From Synergistaceae bacterium (lineage in GTDB: Bacteria; Synergistota; Synergistia; Synergistales; Synergistaceae), in NCBI GenBank assembly GCA_030523725.1, contig JAUNHV010000008.1, forward strand, positions 1-64,000: 64,000 nucleotides of DNA. The letters are read 5' to 3'. Positions 7,904-17,700 of this stretch are shown piece after piece (position 1 is the stretch's first letter; each line of letters opens with the position of its first letter). The translations under genes were made by a program, and so were the position numbers. The notes under the pieces were generated by a model. The model saw nothing but the letters and a program-made list of their open reading frames with translations, searched no databases and was not told where the DNA came from.

Positions 7904-9795
7904 TATTTGTCCCTCGTTTCTTGCGAATGGCTTTTTTCTATGGCAATCCAAAGAAGTTGTATGTCGCTTGGTGGTACTCCTGGAATTCTGCTGGCTTGTC
8001 CAAGTGATTCGGGATTGGTTTGTTTCATTTTTGTTCTGCCTTCGTCGGAAAGTCCTACAATTTTTTCATAGTCAATGGTGCGAGGAATCTTTAATTTTTC
8101 CATTCGCTCAAACTTCTTCACCTGGTTTTTTTGACGTGAGATGTAGCCCTCGTATTTTAACTCTGTCTCCACCTTTTGTCCAACTTCGTCATCAATGTCA
8201 CATAGGGTTTTTCCTGCTATGTCTTTGACAAAATTCCAAGATATCTCGGGGCGACGGAGCAAGGATTCTGCCAACACACTTTCTTCTAACGGGCTTGAGC
8301 CAATTTCAGCGAGGTGAGCATTATTCTCTTCGTTCATTATAATTTTTGTTTCAGCTAAAAGGGAGCGGCATTTTTTTTCTTCCTCGCGGAAACGCAAAAC
8401 TTCCTCGTATTTTTCTTCACTTAAAAGTCCTATGTCGTGTCCTTTATCGCTAAGGCGTTCTGTTGCGTTGTCGTGACGAAGAAGAAGACGATATTCTGCG
8501 CGGCTTGTCAACATCCTATAAGGTTCATTTGTCCCCTTTGTTACGAGATCATCTATCAAGATTGCAATGTAACTTTCATGGCGACCAAGGACAAAACTTT
8601 CTTGCCCCTTTACACGGAGGGCGGCGTTAATGCCAGCTAAAAGTCCCTGTCCTCCGGCTTCTTCGTAACCACTTGTCCCATTTATCTGGCCAGCAGTAAA
8701 AAGATTTTTTATAGTTCTTGTCTCAAAGTTGCTAAAAAGTTGTGTCGGGAAAATATATTCGTACTCTATTGCGTAGCCTGGACGGACGATTTTTGCGGCT
8801 TCACAACCTTTTATTGTCCTTACACTTTCCCACTGTGCTTCCATGCACATGGAGGTGGAGAAATTCTGCATATAGACCTCGCCACTAGAACCGGAAATTG
8901 GCTCTAAAAAAATTGGATGGCTTGGTTTTTCGGGGAAACGCAAAATCTTGTCGTCAATGGATGGACAATAGCGAGGTCCTTTGGAAAGGAGAGTTTCTGT
9001 ATAGAGTGGAGATTGATTGAAGTATGAGTGGATTACTTCGTGTGTTGCCTCGTTTGTGCGAGTTATGCCGCAAACCATTTCGTTGTAGGTCTTTTTTACC
9101 ACATTTCTCTTAAAATGTGAAAAAGCCTGGGGTTCGTCAAGGCTTTTTTGTTTGTCTAGGATATCCCAATTTATAGAGCTTTCCAAAAGGCGTGGTGTTG
9201 TGTCTGTCCTGAGTCTGCCTGTGGCGAGCCCGTGTTCTTTCAAGCTTCTAGCAAATGGTGTAGCTGCAACTAGTCCAAGTGGTCCAGACTTGTGGTGAGT
9301 GAGACCGATAAAGATTTCTGAGGCAAGATATGTCCCAGTTGCTAAAATTACACAATCTGCTTCAAAAACATGTCCAGTTTTTATCTTTACTCCCTTTATG
9401 GTCTCATTTTCAACGCAAAGGTCAGTTACTTCTGCTTGAAATAGAGTTAAGTTGTCTGTGGTTAAGAGTGTTTTTCTGTAAAAGTCTGAATATTTTCGTG
9501 GATCGCACTGTGCACGGAGCGTGCGAACTGCAGCTCCCTTTGATGTGTTGAGCCAACGAATGTGGCGAGTTGAAGCGTCCGTTGCTTCCGCCATAACGCC
9601 GCCTAGCGCATCAATTTCACGGACAATATGCCCCTTTGCAGGTCCACCAATAGACGGATTGCAAGGCATTAAAGCAATGCTATCTAAATACATTGTAAGG
9701 AGCAAAACAGAGCATCCCATGCGAGAGGCTGCAGTTGCCGCTTCGCATCCTGCGTGTCCTGCTCCTATTACTATAATATTGTAATGTTTGTTCAT
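7903..9795 (-). CDS. mnmG: tRNA uridine 5-carboxymethylaminomethyl modification enzyme MnmG (GidA)
   Basis: About 630 residues, full length. The start MNKHYNIIVIGAGHAGCE carries the FAD-binding Rossmann GAGHAG motif; GGPAKGHIVREIDALGG and GYEEAGGQGLLAG are family hallmarks. MnmG works with the GTPase MnmE to modify the wobble uridine of several tRNAs. ATG codons at 9801 and 9795 are both possible; the longer frame to 9942 includes non-conserved sequence and is unlikely. It overlaps the DciA-like gene by one base and is close to the candidate oriC, as is common in bacteria. Confidence 0.97.
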   Translation of the reverse strand: MNKHYNIIVIGAGHAGCEAATAASRMGCSVLLLTMYLDSIALMPCNPSIGGPAKGHIVREIDALGGVMAEATDASTRHIRWLNTSKGAAVRTLRAQCDPRKYSDFYRKTLLTTDNLTLFQAEVTDLCVENETIKGVKIKTGHVFEADCVILATGTYLASEIFIGLTHHKSGPLGLVAATPFARSLKEHGLATGRLRTDTTPRLLESSINWDILDKQKSLDEPQAFSHFKRNVVKKTYNEMVCGITRTNEATHEVIHSYFNQSPLYTETLLSKGPRYCPSIDDKILRFPEKPSHPIFLEPISGSSGEVYMQNFSTSMCMEAQWESVRTIKGCEAAKIVRPGYAIEYEYIFPTQLFSNFETRTIKNLFTAGQINGTSGYEEAGGQGLLAGINAALRVKGQESFVLGRHESYIAILIDDLVTKGTNEPYRMLTSRAEYRLLLRHDNATERLSDKGHDIGLLSEEKYEEVLRFREEEKKCRSLLAETKIIMNEENNAHLAEIGSSPLEESVLAESLLRRPEISWNFVKDIAGKTLCDIDDEVGQKVETELKYEGYISRQKNQVKKFERMEKLKIPRTIDYEKIVGLSDEGRTKMKQTNPESLGQASRIPGVPPSDIQLLWIAIEKSHSQETRDK

Positions 9796-9886
9796 TAACA
9801 TATTCTCCGAATCGCTAGATGGCGTAATTCTAGCACAAAAATAAACTTGCAACAAATATGATGAAAAAAACATTTTTTTGCATTTT

Positions 9887-10003
9887 TTAGCCATAAGCGC
9901 CGCTTCGCGGCTAACATAAAGGGAATGGCAAAACCAGAACAAGTAGGGTCGCTACTCGTGTCACTCGAAAAAGCTGATAAAAAATGTTCACTTTTGTGAA
10001 CAT
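9887..10003. repeat. Intergenic hairpin element (copy of the TTAGCCATAAGCG family)
   Basis: Between mnmG and the DUF4143 ATPase, TTAGCCATAAGCG (9887-9899) is followed by a GCCGC-TTC-GCGGC hairpin, the linker CTAACATAAAG (9911-9921), a GGAATGGC half-stem, and a separate hairpin ATGTTCAC-TTTT-GTGAACAT (9984-10003). The linkers recur at 11518-11560 and near 19720. The rest of the 355-bp gap shows nothing else. Confidence 0.6.
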
Positions 10004-10150
10004 AGTGCAAGTTGCAAATGTAGTAATAGCATATAAAAAAGCAGTTTGAATTTTGAGAAAATTTTAAGGAAATTAGATTGGCTAAATCAGTAAAAATCCA
10101 TAGCAAAAAAGCAAAAAAGAGTGAAGCCAGAGCCTATATGCACTTTGCGC

Positions 10151-11404
10151 TTATAATTCCAAGCTGTTTTCTTTTAATAAGAAGTCGTAAATACTCATGG
10201 TGATGATACCGTATTCGTCTCTTCTGATATTCATAACATCTTTGGTAATGATGATTTTTTTGAAAAAATCGTTAACGTTTACGAGAGGAGATTTTTCCTG
10301 CATGATTTTTTCTTCTGTTGGCATGGTGAAGGCGGACTGAATGTAATATCTTTTGCTGCCCATGTTTGCCACAAAGTCAATTTCAAGCTGCTTTCGGTAT
10401 TCTTTTCCATCGTCTGCCGTGCCGCGTTTTTCCACGACGCCAATGTCAACGGAATAGCCACGGCTTCGCAGTTCATTGTATATGATATTTTCCATGAGGT
10501 GATTTTCTTCAATCTGCCTAAAGCCGAGTCGAGCATTTCTGAGTCCGACATCTTCAAAATAATACTTCAAGGGTGAGCCGATGTACCTTCTGCCCTTGAC
10601 GTTATAGCGACTTACTCCCTTGATGATAAAAGCATCTTCTAAATACTCGATATATTGTCTGATAGTATTCAGGCTGATTTTTGACTGAATTTCGCTTTTA
10701 AATGTTGCTTGAATCTTTGGTGGATTTGTTAAAGAGCCAATCGCAGAAGCCAAAATATTTATAAGGTCTTCCAGTTCCTGAGTTTTTTCGATATTGTGCC
10801 TTTCAATAATATCTTTCAGATAGGTTTCTTTGAATAAATTTGTGAGGTAACTAATCTTTTGTTCTTCCGTTTTCATGGTTACAGTGAGGGGAAGGGCTCC
10901 ATACACGACATACTCAGCCCAGCCTTGATACACATCACCACTGTAAATCTGCATAAATTCTTTGAACGATAAGGGGAAAATGTGAATTTCGTCTCCCCTG
11001 CCTCTAAATTCTGTAATTACGTCTTTAGATAGGAATTTAGAGTTGCTCCCTGTCACGTATATATCTGCATTTCTTATGTGGAGCAGGGAATTTAGGACTT
11101 CTTCAAAATCTTGCAACATTTGAACTTCATCTAGCAGGATGTAATATTGCTCATCGTCTTTTATCAATGATTCAATATATTCTAATATTGTGTCCGGATT
11201 GCGATATTTTTTATTCTTGTGTAGGTCTAGCTCAAGCGCAATGATATGTGACGTTGGGACATCATGCTCCAATAAATAGCGCTTAAAAATATTGAACAGT
11301 AGATAGGATTTGCCACTTCGCCTGATGCCAGTTATCACTTTAATCATTCCGTTCTGCATGCGGTTGACTAAATCTGTAAGGTATTTATCTCTTTTTATAT
11401 CCAT
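10151..11404 (-). CDS. AAA-type ATPase with DUF4143 domain
   Basis: The 417-residue protein has an N-terminal AAA module with Walker A (TGIRRSGKSYLL), Walker B (YILLDEVQML) and a sensor-like VTGSNSKFLS, followed by a C-terminal DUF4143 region (about residues 200-400) with EIDFVA near the end. These ATPases are widespread in anaerobes and archaea, and their substrate is not known. The C-terminal region includes an E-x-D-F block resembling PD-(D/E)xK nuclease motifs, so a nucleic-acid role is possible. The ATG at 11404 has AAGGAG upstream. A close paralogue lies at 44104-45363 on the other strand. Confidence 0.85.
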   Translation of the reverse strand: MDIKRDKYLTDLVNRMQNGMIKVITGIRRSGKSYLLFNIFKRYLLEHDVPTSHIIALELDLHKNKKYRNPDTILEYIESLIKDDEQYYILLDEVQMLQDFEEVLNSLLHIRNADIYVTGSNSKFLSKDVITEFRGRGDEIHIFPLSFKEFMQIYSGDVYQGWAEYVVYGALPLTVTMKTEEQKISYLTNLFKETYLKDIIERHNIEKTQELEDLINILASAIGSLTNPPKIQATFKSEIQSKISLNTIRQYIEYLEDAFIIKGVSRYNVKGRRYIGSPLKYYFEDVGLRNARLGFRQIEENHLMENIIYNELRSRGYSVDIGVVEKRGTADDGKEYRKQLEIDFVANMGSKRYYIQSAFTMPTEEKIMQEKSPLVNVNDFFKKIIITKDVMNIRRDEYGIITMSIYDFLLKENSLEL

Positions 11405-11517
11405 AGGGTAGTCTCCTTTATTGAACATTTATGACAGTTACGGCAATTTTATTCAATAAGATTATACGCCTAATTGATAGAAAAGCAAGGATATAAAAGA
11501 TTTTTAGCCATAAATGA

Positions 11518-11662
11518 TTAGCCATAAGCGCCAATGCCTTAGGCATTGGCTGACATAAAGGGAATGGCAAAGCCATTCCCAACATGAAATTAAACAAAAA
11601 ATGGGCTTTACAAGTAAAGCCCCTACGTGCGAAACGTTGTAAACCCTTGCGGCGCAAGGGTT
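11518..11662. repeat. String of four perfect 9-bp hairpins
   Basis: Four successive hairpins each have exactly 9-bp perfect arms and 2-3 nt loops: GCCAATGCC at 11530-11550 (loop TTA), GGGAATGGC at 11560-11580 (loop AAA), GGGCTTTAC at 11603-11622 (loop AA) and AACCCTTGC at 11642-11662 (loop GGC). The stems differ in sequence, while the linkers TTAGCCATAAGCG and CTGACATAAAG match the element at 9887. The array ends one base before a G11 tract. Confidence 0.75.
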
Positions 11663-11663
11663 C

Positions 11664-11674
11664 GGGGGGGGGGG
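11664..11674. repeat. G11 homopolymer tract
   Basis: Eleven consecutive G bases lie between the hairpin string and the strong promoter at 11712. Such tracts are prone to slipped-strand length change. A second tract (G9) sits inside the downstream autotransporter gene. Confidence 0.85.
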
Positions 11675-11711
11675 TACTTCTAAAAAATATCAAAAAAATT
11701 AAAAAAATATC

Positions 11712-11740
11712 TTGACAAAGAAAAAACAAATCGATATAAT
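11712..11740 (+). promoter_or_regulatory. Perfect consensus sigma-70 promoter
   Basis: TTGACA (11712-11717), a 17-bp spacer and TATAAT (11735-11740), both boxes perfect. It points to the leader ORF at 11840 and, through a terminator, toward the autotransporter. I see no comparably good promoter nearer the autotransporter. Confidence 0.85.
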
Positions 11741-11839
11741 ATGCGCACTGAAGTCGAAGGATGTACAGATTTAGCCGCATATATCCTAATAACACAATTA
11801 TCATATTATCATATATGGAGAGAAGTAAGGAGTGAAGAT

Positions 11840-11926
11840 ATGATGGGACAGTTGACTTTTGTATTTTTTAATAATGAATTTATTTTGAGCAACACAACGG
11901 AGCGTGTTAGGTGCATTATGCCCTAA
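11840..11926 (+). CDS. 28-residue leader peptide or small protein
   Basis: A short ORF starting MMGQLTFVFFNNEF has AAGGAG 7 bases before its first ATG and lies about 100 bases downstream of the consensus promoter. Its last codons and stop fall inside the stem of the following terminator, so translation would affect hairpin folding. I recognise no family. It may be a leader peptide in an attenuation device controlling the autotransporter, or a small protein encoded by a free-standing short RNA. Confidence 0.45.
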   Translation: MMGQLTFVFFNNEFILSNTTERVRCIMP

Positions 11927-11951
11927 CACTGCTTTGTTGTGTTGTTTTTTT
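11890..11951 (+). terminator. Two-part intrinsic terminator of the leader transcript
   Basis: An outer stem CAACACAAC (11890-11898) pairs with 11936-11944, and an inner stem GTGTTAGG (11904-11911) pairs with 11922-11929. A T7 run ends at 11951. It would produce an RNA of roughly 200 nt from the promoter at 11712. Confidence 0.85.
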
Positions 11952-11963
11952 GTTGGTTCTTTC

Positions 11964-12154
11964 TTAGCCATAAAGCGCCGAAGTGAATTGAAAATTGAAA
12001 ATTGAGAATTGAAAATTGATGTGTGCCACTTTGTGGCACGAATTAGAGTGAGGCGGAGCCTCACTAAAAATCGTTTTTGCAAAGCAAAAACACCGCAATT
12101 CTCCATTCTCCATTCTCAATTCTCAATTTTAACGGGTTTGTTCTCTATGGCTAA
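11964..12154. repeat. MITE-like element with three internal hairpins (cloverleaf layout)
   Basis: TTAGCCATA (11964-11972) and its inverted copy TATGGCTAA (12146-12154) bound a 191-bp element. Inside them a 14-bp stem pairs 11998-12011 with 12117-12130. Within that lie three perfect hairpins: GTGCCAC at 12023-12039, AGTGAGGC at 12047-12065 and GTTTTTGC at 12073-12091, each with a 3-nt loop. The left end matches the TTAGCCATAA motif of the other hairpin strings. It carries no gene. Confidence 0.65.
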
Positions 12155-12291
12155 AAAAGTGAAAAAAGGAAATCATGGCGTAAGCCAAGGTTTTTATAGA
12201 TTGTCGCAATGTGGGTTTTAGGCGTGGGCGCCAAGTTTGCGGTGCCACAAAACAAAAGAACGAAAAGTTCAGAAAGGAGAGAAATTTCAAG

Positions 12292-14766
12292 ATGGGAAAT
12301 TTCAAAATGACACAAAGAAGGCGCCAAGGATTTTTGGCAATGGTAATGGCAGTCATGTTTGCTTTGAGCAACGTGACGGTGGCGTGGGCATCACCTTCGG
12401 GTGGTATTGTTCAGATCACGGACTTTAGTGGTGGCAATGGTGCAGGAACAAAGGCAGCCGAGACGATCTATTTTGGCAGTTTTTGGCAGAATGGGACAAC
12501 TCTAACCAAAGACACAGCCAAAGAAGGCATAAAGTGGCGAGTGCTGGCAAATGATGAAACTAAAGGTGTATTGTTATTGTCAGACCAGGGGTTATATGCA
12601 GATCAGTTTAACTCAACAGCAGAGCAGGGGCATAATTGGAATGGTTCAGATATTCAAAAGACTTTGAATGGCACAGAAGCAACGCCAGAAAAAACCACAT
12701 TCAAAAGTGACGGAACTGGAGCTGTGGATGAATGGGGTAGCTTTGCCGGAGATGCATTTGATACAAAGGAGCTTGGAGCGATAAAGGAAACAAATGTAGA
12801 GACAGACGGAACAACATCACAAGACAAACTATTTTTGTTAAGTGGCAACGTCTCCGGTGGAGGTGAGGTAAATACAGGAGCCTATGGATTTGGTGCAGAT
12901 GCAACAAGGGTGATGGGTGCAACGGAATTTGCACAAAATGTGAAGTTGTATGATAATGACAGGGTGGTGGAGAATTATGGCGGTTTCTTTTGGTGGTTGC
13001 GCTCGCCTGGCTCTTATGCCAGTTTTGCGTTCAATGTCAACGGTGGCGGCGAAGTCGGTGAGGGCAGTGTGGGCGCCGGCGGTGTTGCCGTTCGCCCGGC
13101 TTTAAATCTGAATCCAGAATTGGTTTTGTTTTTATCCGCCGCAAATGCTACAGGCAAAGGCGCGGTTACTGTTGATAGCGGTTTCTCTCTAGACAATACC
13201 TATACGGGTTCAGATGGTTGGAAGCTGACCTTGAAGGATACAGACATAACAGCACCTACGGTAAGCTCTGTAACACAGACAAAAGAGGGTGACACGGTTG
13301 ATTCCCTTGCTGGAAAAACCAATACACTAGATCTAACAAACGGACTGACTGTAAGCTATAAGGACGATTTGAGTGTAGCTTATGATGCCGCCGCTTCTTT
13401 TACGACAGGTGCAAATTACCTGTCAGCTGTGGTGAAGGATTCCGCTGGAAATTATGTCAACTATGCAAAAATTGCAGATAAATCTTCCCCTAGCTCCGCA
13501 AAGGTTGGCTTAGGCACCTTGGCCGATGGTACATACACGATGTACATCTTTGCTGAAAATACGGCGACTGACGACAAGGGAACGGATTATGCTTCAGATT
13601 TTAGCGACCCGAATGGCTACACTATAGGAAAGGGTACCGTAACAATCTTTGCGGACAAGCTTAGTGCCACACATAAGGGCAAAGAGCTCACTGCCAATCT
13701 CGACAAGGGGTTCAACCTTTCCTTTGATGCAGATACATACAATACAAGCGTTGCCCTAGCTAACAATGCGACAGGCACAATTACGGCGGGCGGAACTGGC
13801 ACAGAAATAAAGAACGTTTCTGTGGGAAGTGGCGCAAGTCTTGCTTTCAAGAACAAATTTACCGTGTCAAACCTATCTGTGGCAGACAACGGACTACTAC
13901 AGATTACGAGCGATGTGAATGCCAGCACTGTGGACACGATTACAGTTAAAAATGCCTTAACGCTTGGCGACGCTTCAATGCTAAAAATTCAGCTTTCTGA
14001 TCCATATTTTGCGACTGCAAAAGAAGGCATTCCTGTGGACGGTCTTACGTTGCTTTCTGCCACAAATGGTCTTAGCATAAAAGCAGAGAACATAACAGGT
14101 GTTGCGACAGTTGGAACATATGGCATCTTCACTCCTACATTTAGCGTAGCGGATAATAACATCTACCTAACTGGCTTTAACTTTAAGAGTGGAGATGTGC
14201 CAGGGGGCGATGGACATATTTATAAGTTAGCCTTTATTGGAGCTTACACGCAAGGTGATCCTGTTCCATATGGTCATGTTGTGAAGTATGACGAAGATAC
14301 AAAGACAAATATTTTGTACAAGGTAAAAAATGATGATGATAAGGCGTGGGGGCTTATTGGGCGTGGCATTGAAACGCGTGAAGACAAAGAGGAACAAGAA
14401 CTGAAATTTGATTGGGATGACGAGTCGAAGACATTAAAGCCACACGAGGGAGAAGGAAATGGCGACATCCTTGTTAAGTATAATAAAAAAGGCGAGAAAA
14501 AGACAGCAAGTGACCTTTCCACGGATGCTACTGCCTACGTAGGTATAGAAAGATATGGTGAAATGCGACAAAGTGCAGTTACTGGAGGCAGTATTGAGGG
14601 CGAGGTAAAAGCAGATTTTATAGGCAATGTGGCAAACTGGGGAGCTCTTAGTCTTACCAATAACATCGTTGGAACTATAACTGGTGACTTTATAGATAAC
14701 AGTGCACTGATGATAGAACTAGGGGGGGGGCTAAGTACAAGCCGCAAGGTGGTGCTATTCATTTAG
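12292..14766 (+). CDS. Giant autotransporter, 5' part, cut by a frameshift at a G9 tract
   Basis: About 824 residues as read. A signal peptide (MTQRRRQGFLAMVMAVMF, cleavage near WAS) is followed by a DUF6273-type domain (ETIYFGSF, then WWLRSPG and VRPALNL, about residues 35-280). After that come beta-rich passenger repeats ending in units such as GTITGDFIDN. The frame leaves the coding sequence at G9 (14722-14730) and stops at 14766 after an unrelated tail. From 14730 the +0 frame continues the same repeats without a break, so 12292-19556 is one gene of about 2420 codons that needs one more G (or two fewer) to be read through. In the present state the product would lack its outer-membrane barrel. 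The ATG at 12292 has AAGGAG 12 bases upstream; a second ATG at 12307 is possible. Confidence 0.8.
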   Translation: MGNFKMTQRRRQGFLAMVMAVMFALSNVTVAWASPSGGIVQITDFSGGNGAGTKAAETIYFGSFWQNGTTLTKDTAKEGIKWRVLANDETKGVLLLSDQGLYADQFNSTAEQGHNWNGSDIQKTLNGTEATPEKTTFKSDGTGAVDEWGSFAGDAFDTKELGAIKETNVETDGTTSQDKLFLLSGNVSGGGEVNTGAYGFGADATRVMGATEFAQNVKLYDNDRVVENYGGFFWWLRSPGSYASFAFNVNGGGEVGEGSVGAGGVAVRPALNLNPELVLFLSAANATGKGAVTVDSGFSLDNTYTGSDGWKLTLKDTDITAPTVSSVTQTKEGDTVDSLAGKTNTLDLTNGLTVSYKDDLSVAYDAAASFTTGANYLSAVVKDSAGNYVNYAKIADKSSPSSAKVGLGTLADGTYTMYIFAENTATDDKGTDYASDFSDPNGYTIGKGTVTIFADKLSATHKGKELTANLDKGFNLSFDADTYNTSVALANNATGTITAGGTGTEIKNVSVGSGASLAFKNKFTVSNLSVADNGLLQITSDVNASTVDTITVKNALTLGDASMLKIQLSDPYFATAKEGIPVDGLTLLSATNGLSIKAENITGVATVGTYGIFTPTFSVADNNIYLTGFNFKSGDVPGGDGHIYKLAFIGAYTQGDPVPYGHVVKYDEDTKTNILYKVKNDDDKAWGLIGRGIETREDKEEQELKFDWDDESKTLKPHEGEGNGDILVKYNKKGEKKTASDLSTDATAYVGIERYGEMRQSAVTGGSIEGEVKADFIGNVANWGALSLTNNIVGTITGDFIDNSALMIELGGGLSTSRKVVLFI
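12988..13110 (+). other. GC-rich, A-poor patch in the DUF6273 domain
   Basis: The codons from the WWLRSPG motif to VRPALNL are rich in G and C at third positions and poor in A, unlike the flanking passenger codons. This is the segment that varies between members of this domain family. See the related finding. Confidence 0.4.
14722..14730 (+). repeat. G9 tract inside the autotransporter gene (candidate phase switch)
   Basis: Nine G bases mark the exact point where the open frame changes. Reading frame 1 before the tract and frame 0 after it join if the tract has 7 or 10 G. This is the usual layout of a slipped-strand phase-variable surface gene, here in the OFF state. Confidence 0.8.
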
Positions 14767-17700
14767 AGGATAGCGTAGTAAGTATCATAAATGGTGATTT
14801 TATTGGCAATTACACCTATCCAGACAATGATGATTTTGATCATCCAGAAGGTGGTGCTATTTATAACAAAGGTGGTACAATAAGCGCCATAAAAGGTGAT
14901 CTTATTGCCAATTACGCAATGTATGGAGGTGCAATTTTTAATTGTAATTCTTCTTCTAATGAAGGTACCGTTAATGTGACGGGCAGTTTTGTTGCCAATT
15001 ATGTAACATTTTGGGGTGGTGCAATCTATAACGAGCATGGTACCGTTAACGTGACTGGCAATTTTGTCGGCAATCACGCAATGTATGGTGGTGCAATCAC
15101 TAACGGTGGTACACTACCCTATGACAAGTCTGCTACCGTTAACGTGACGGGTGATTTTGTTGGTAATTATGTAAAGCCTTACAACTTTTCCTCATCAACC
15201 TATGGTGGGGCGATTTCAAATGGAATTAATGGAACGATGACAATCCGAGGTAATTTTAGAAATAATTTTGTTTCAGGCGGCCCTGGCATTGATGCTGCTG
15301 GTGGAGCGATTGACAACAGGGGCACAATAGCAATCCTTGCAGATGACAAGGATATTCTCTTTAGTGGTAATACCGTTTTGGATTCGGACAAAATAGATGT
15401 AGGTGGTGCAATCTACAATTCCCAACAAGCCAGCGTACTAAAATTATATGCCTCAGATGGTAACTCAATCAGCTTTGAGGGTAGAGACGGCTCCACTAAT
15501 GCTGATAAGATTGTAGATTCTGTTCATAACATTGGCAAACTTTATATAAATGGTAACGGAAGTGATGAAACAGGCTATACCGGCACTGTGAACTTTGTTG
15601 CGATTACAGATAATGCTACACCATCAGGACAGATGTATATCTATGGTGGAACAGTTGGTATATCAAGAGACGTTACGCAGAGTCTGCTCTCGATAAACAA
15701 TGCTACAATAAATATGCAGGACGCAGCAGGTGCAAAACCTGAGGATGTTAGATATTCAACCATAACAGTAACCACATTAGGGGGATCTGGTAATCTAATG
15801 ATTGATGCAACTGTGAAAAATGATGCAGCCAAAAATGCTGATAAAATTGTTTATACATCAGTAGACCATGCTGCCACATTAACCCTCACGAACATTAATT
15901 TGAGAGAGGGCTTTGATTCATACACGACTGAAACAAAGGATGACTACCTGACGGTTTTAGATGGAAGTGGTGCAACGCTAGTCGTCGGTGATGCAACTTC
16001 AAAAAAAATTACAACTCAGTTAGGAGATTACCTTTATACCTTTGAAAATGGAACAACTCCTGGAAAGCTGAAGGTTACAGGGAAATTTAACCCACTAGCT
16101 ACTTTGGTAGACTACATTACAGATACAGAAGTTGGACACCCGATAGATACATACAGCTTTGCAAAAAGTGAAATATTAGCAAAAGCCATAACGACGGGTT
16201 CTGCAGGTGGTGCAACCCAAAAGACAAATTATACCCTTGGTATGAATGGGCTTAGCTTGACGGGAACAGGGACAAAACATGATGGTATTACTGTTGCAGA
16301 AAAGCACACGTTAGATATCAGTAGCACGAGTGCAGAAATGAAAGGGACAATTTCCGGTTTTGCCACAGCCTTGACAGTTGATACTGGTGGAACGCTAGTG
16401 ATTAAGAATGTGAATTTCAGCGACAACACGACGGATATTTCAAACGCTGGAACATTGAATATGTCCGGCACAAACTCCATGAATAGTGGCGTGGCAAATG
16501 ATGGTGCGATGGAAGTGTCAAGCGGAAGCACAACCTTTGCTTCCGGAGTTAGCGTAAGCGGCGAAGGTAGCCTGGTAAACAAAGGAAGCCTAACGATAGA
16601 CGCAGACAAACTTACCTTGACCGGTGATGTAACAAACGAGGGGACATTAACCTTCACAGGCGGTACAACAGAAGCAAGAGCAGAGCTAGGAGTTACAATA
16701 AAGGATTCCACGACAGGTACAGTTGCCTTCGGTGATGGAAATGCTAACGCTTACATCAGTAACGCCAATGCTCTTAATCAAAGTGCAATCAATGTAGCGG
16801 CAAAGGCGGATGTTACGAACACCGGAAAATTAACAGCTAAGACACTAATAAATGCTGGCACCTTGTCAGCAGCAATAGACGATTTGTCTGTTGATACAAC
16901 ATTTACAAACAATGGCACTCTTGAAACCTCTGGTGAGTTGAATAAGTTGTCAACTCTGACAAACTCCGGCACAGTAAAAATTGCATCAGGCAAGACCTTG
17001 AAAGTTACTGCCGACAAGAATTTGGGCGGAACGCTCGATATGAATGGTGCAACGCTTGATATGCAAGAAACGGAAGGTGAGGCTTCCTATTCAGCCCTGA
17101 CAGTAGTTACACTAAAGGGTAATGGCGACTTAAAAATTAATGCAAATGTAAATGAAAGCGTGAAAAAGGCAGATAACATTTCCTTTGAAGGCATAGCTGG
17201 TACTACACCAGTAGTAAACCTTGCAAGCATTAATTTGGCAGAAGGCTTTAGCACTCACGCAACAAAGAGCACGCCAAGGATTGAAAAAAATTGGTTGACA
17301 GTTTTAGGCGGAACTGGTGTAACTCTTGCGACCTTGAAAGTAGGAGGAACAACAGGGTCAATCACAACACAACTTGGAAATTATAGTTACAAATTTACAA
17401 CAGCAGGTAGCGAGGCAGGAAAGTTAACAGTTACAGAAACCTATAACCCAATTACCTTAACTGAATACATAAGTGGTGCTGAAAAAGCAAAAGATTTAAC
17501 GTCATACAGCTTTGAAAGTGATGAAACCCTTGCAGCTGCTGTTACCACGGGTGCGACGAAAACAAATTACACCATTGGTATGAATGGAAAAGATTTAAAG
17601 GCAGGAACGGGTAAAAATAACGGTATCACAGTTTCAAACGGTAGAACATTAACTATTGACGGTAAAAACAGTGCCGCAAATAACGGTACGATTTCTGGAT

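Noticed and set aside
11530-11662. Regularly spaced short palindromes that could suggest a CRISPR array
   Set aside because: The stems differ from one another, there is no identical direct repeat with constant spacing, and no cas gene is in the window.
11418-12106. Minus-strand ORFs of 101-128 codons in the hairpin region
   Set aside because: They run through inverted repeats and terminators and have low-complexity translations; no credible start signal.
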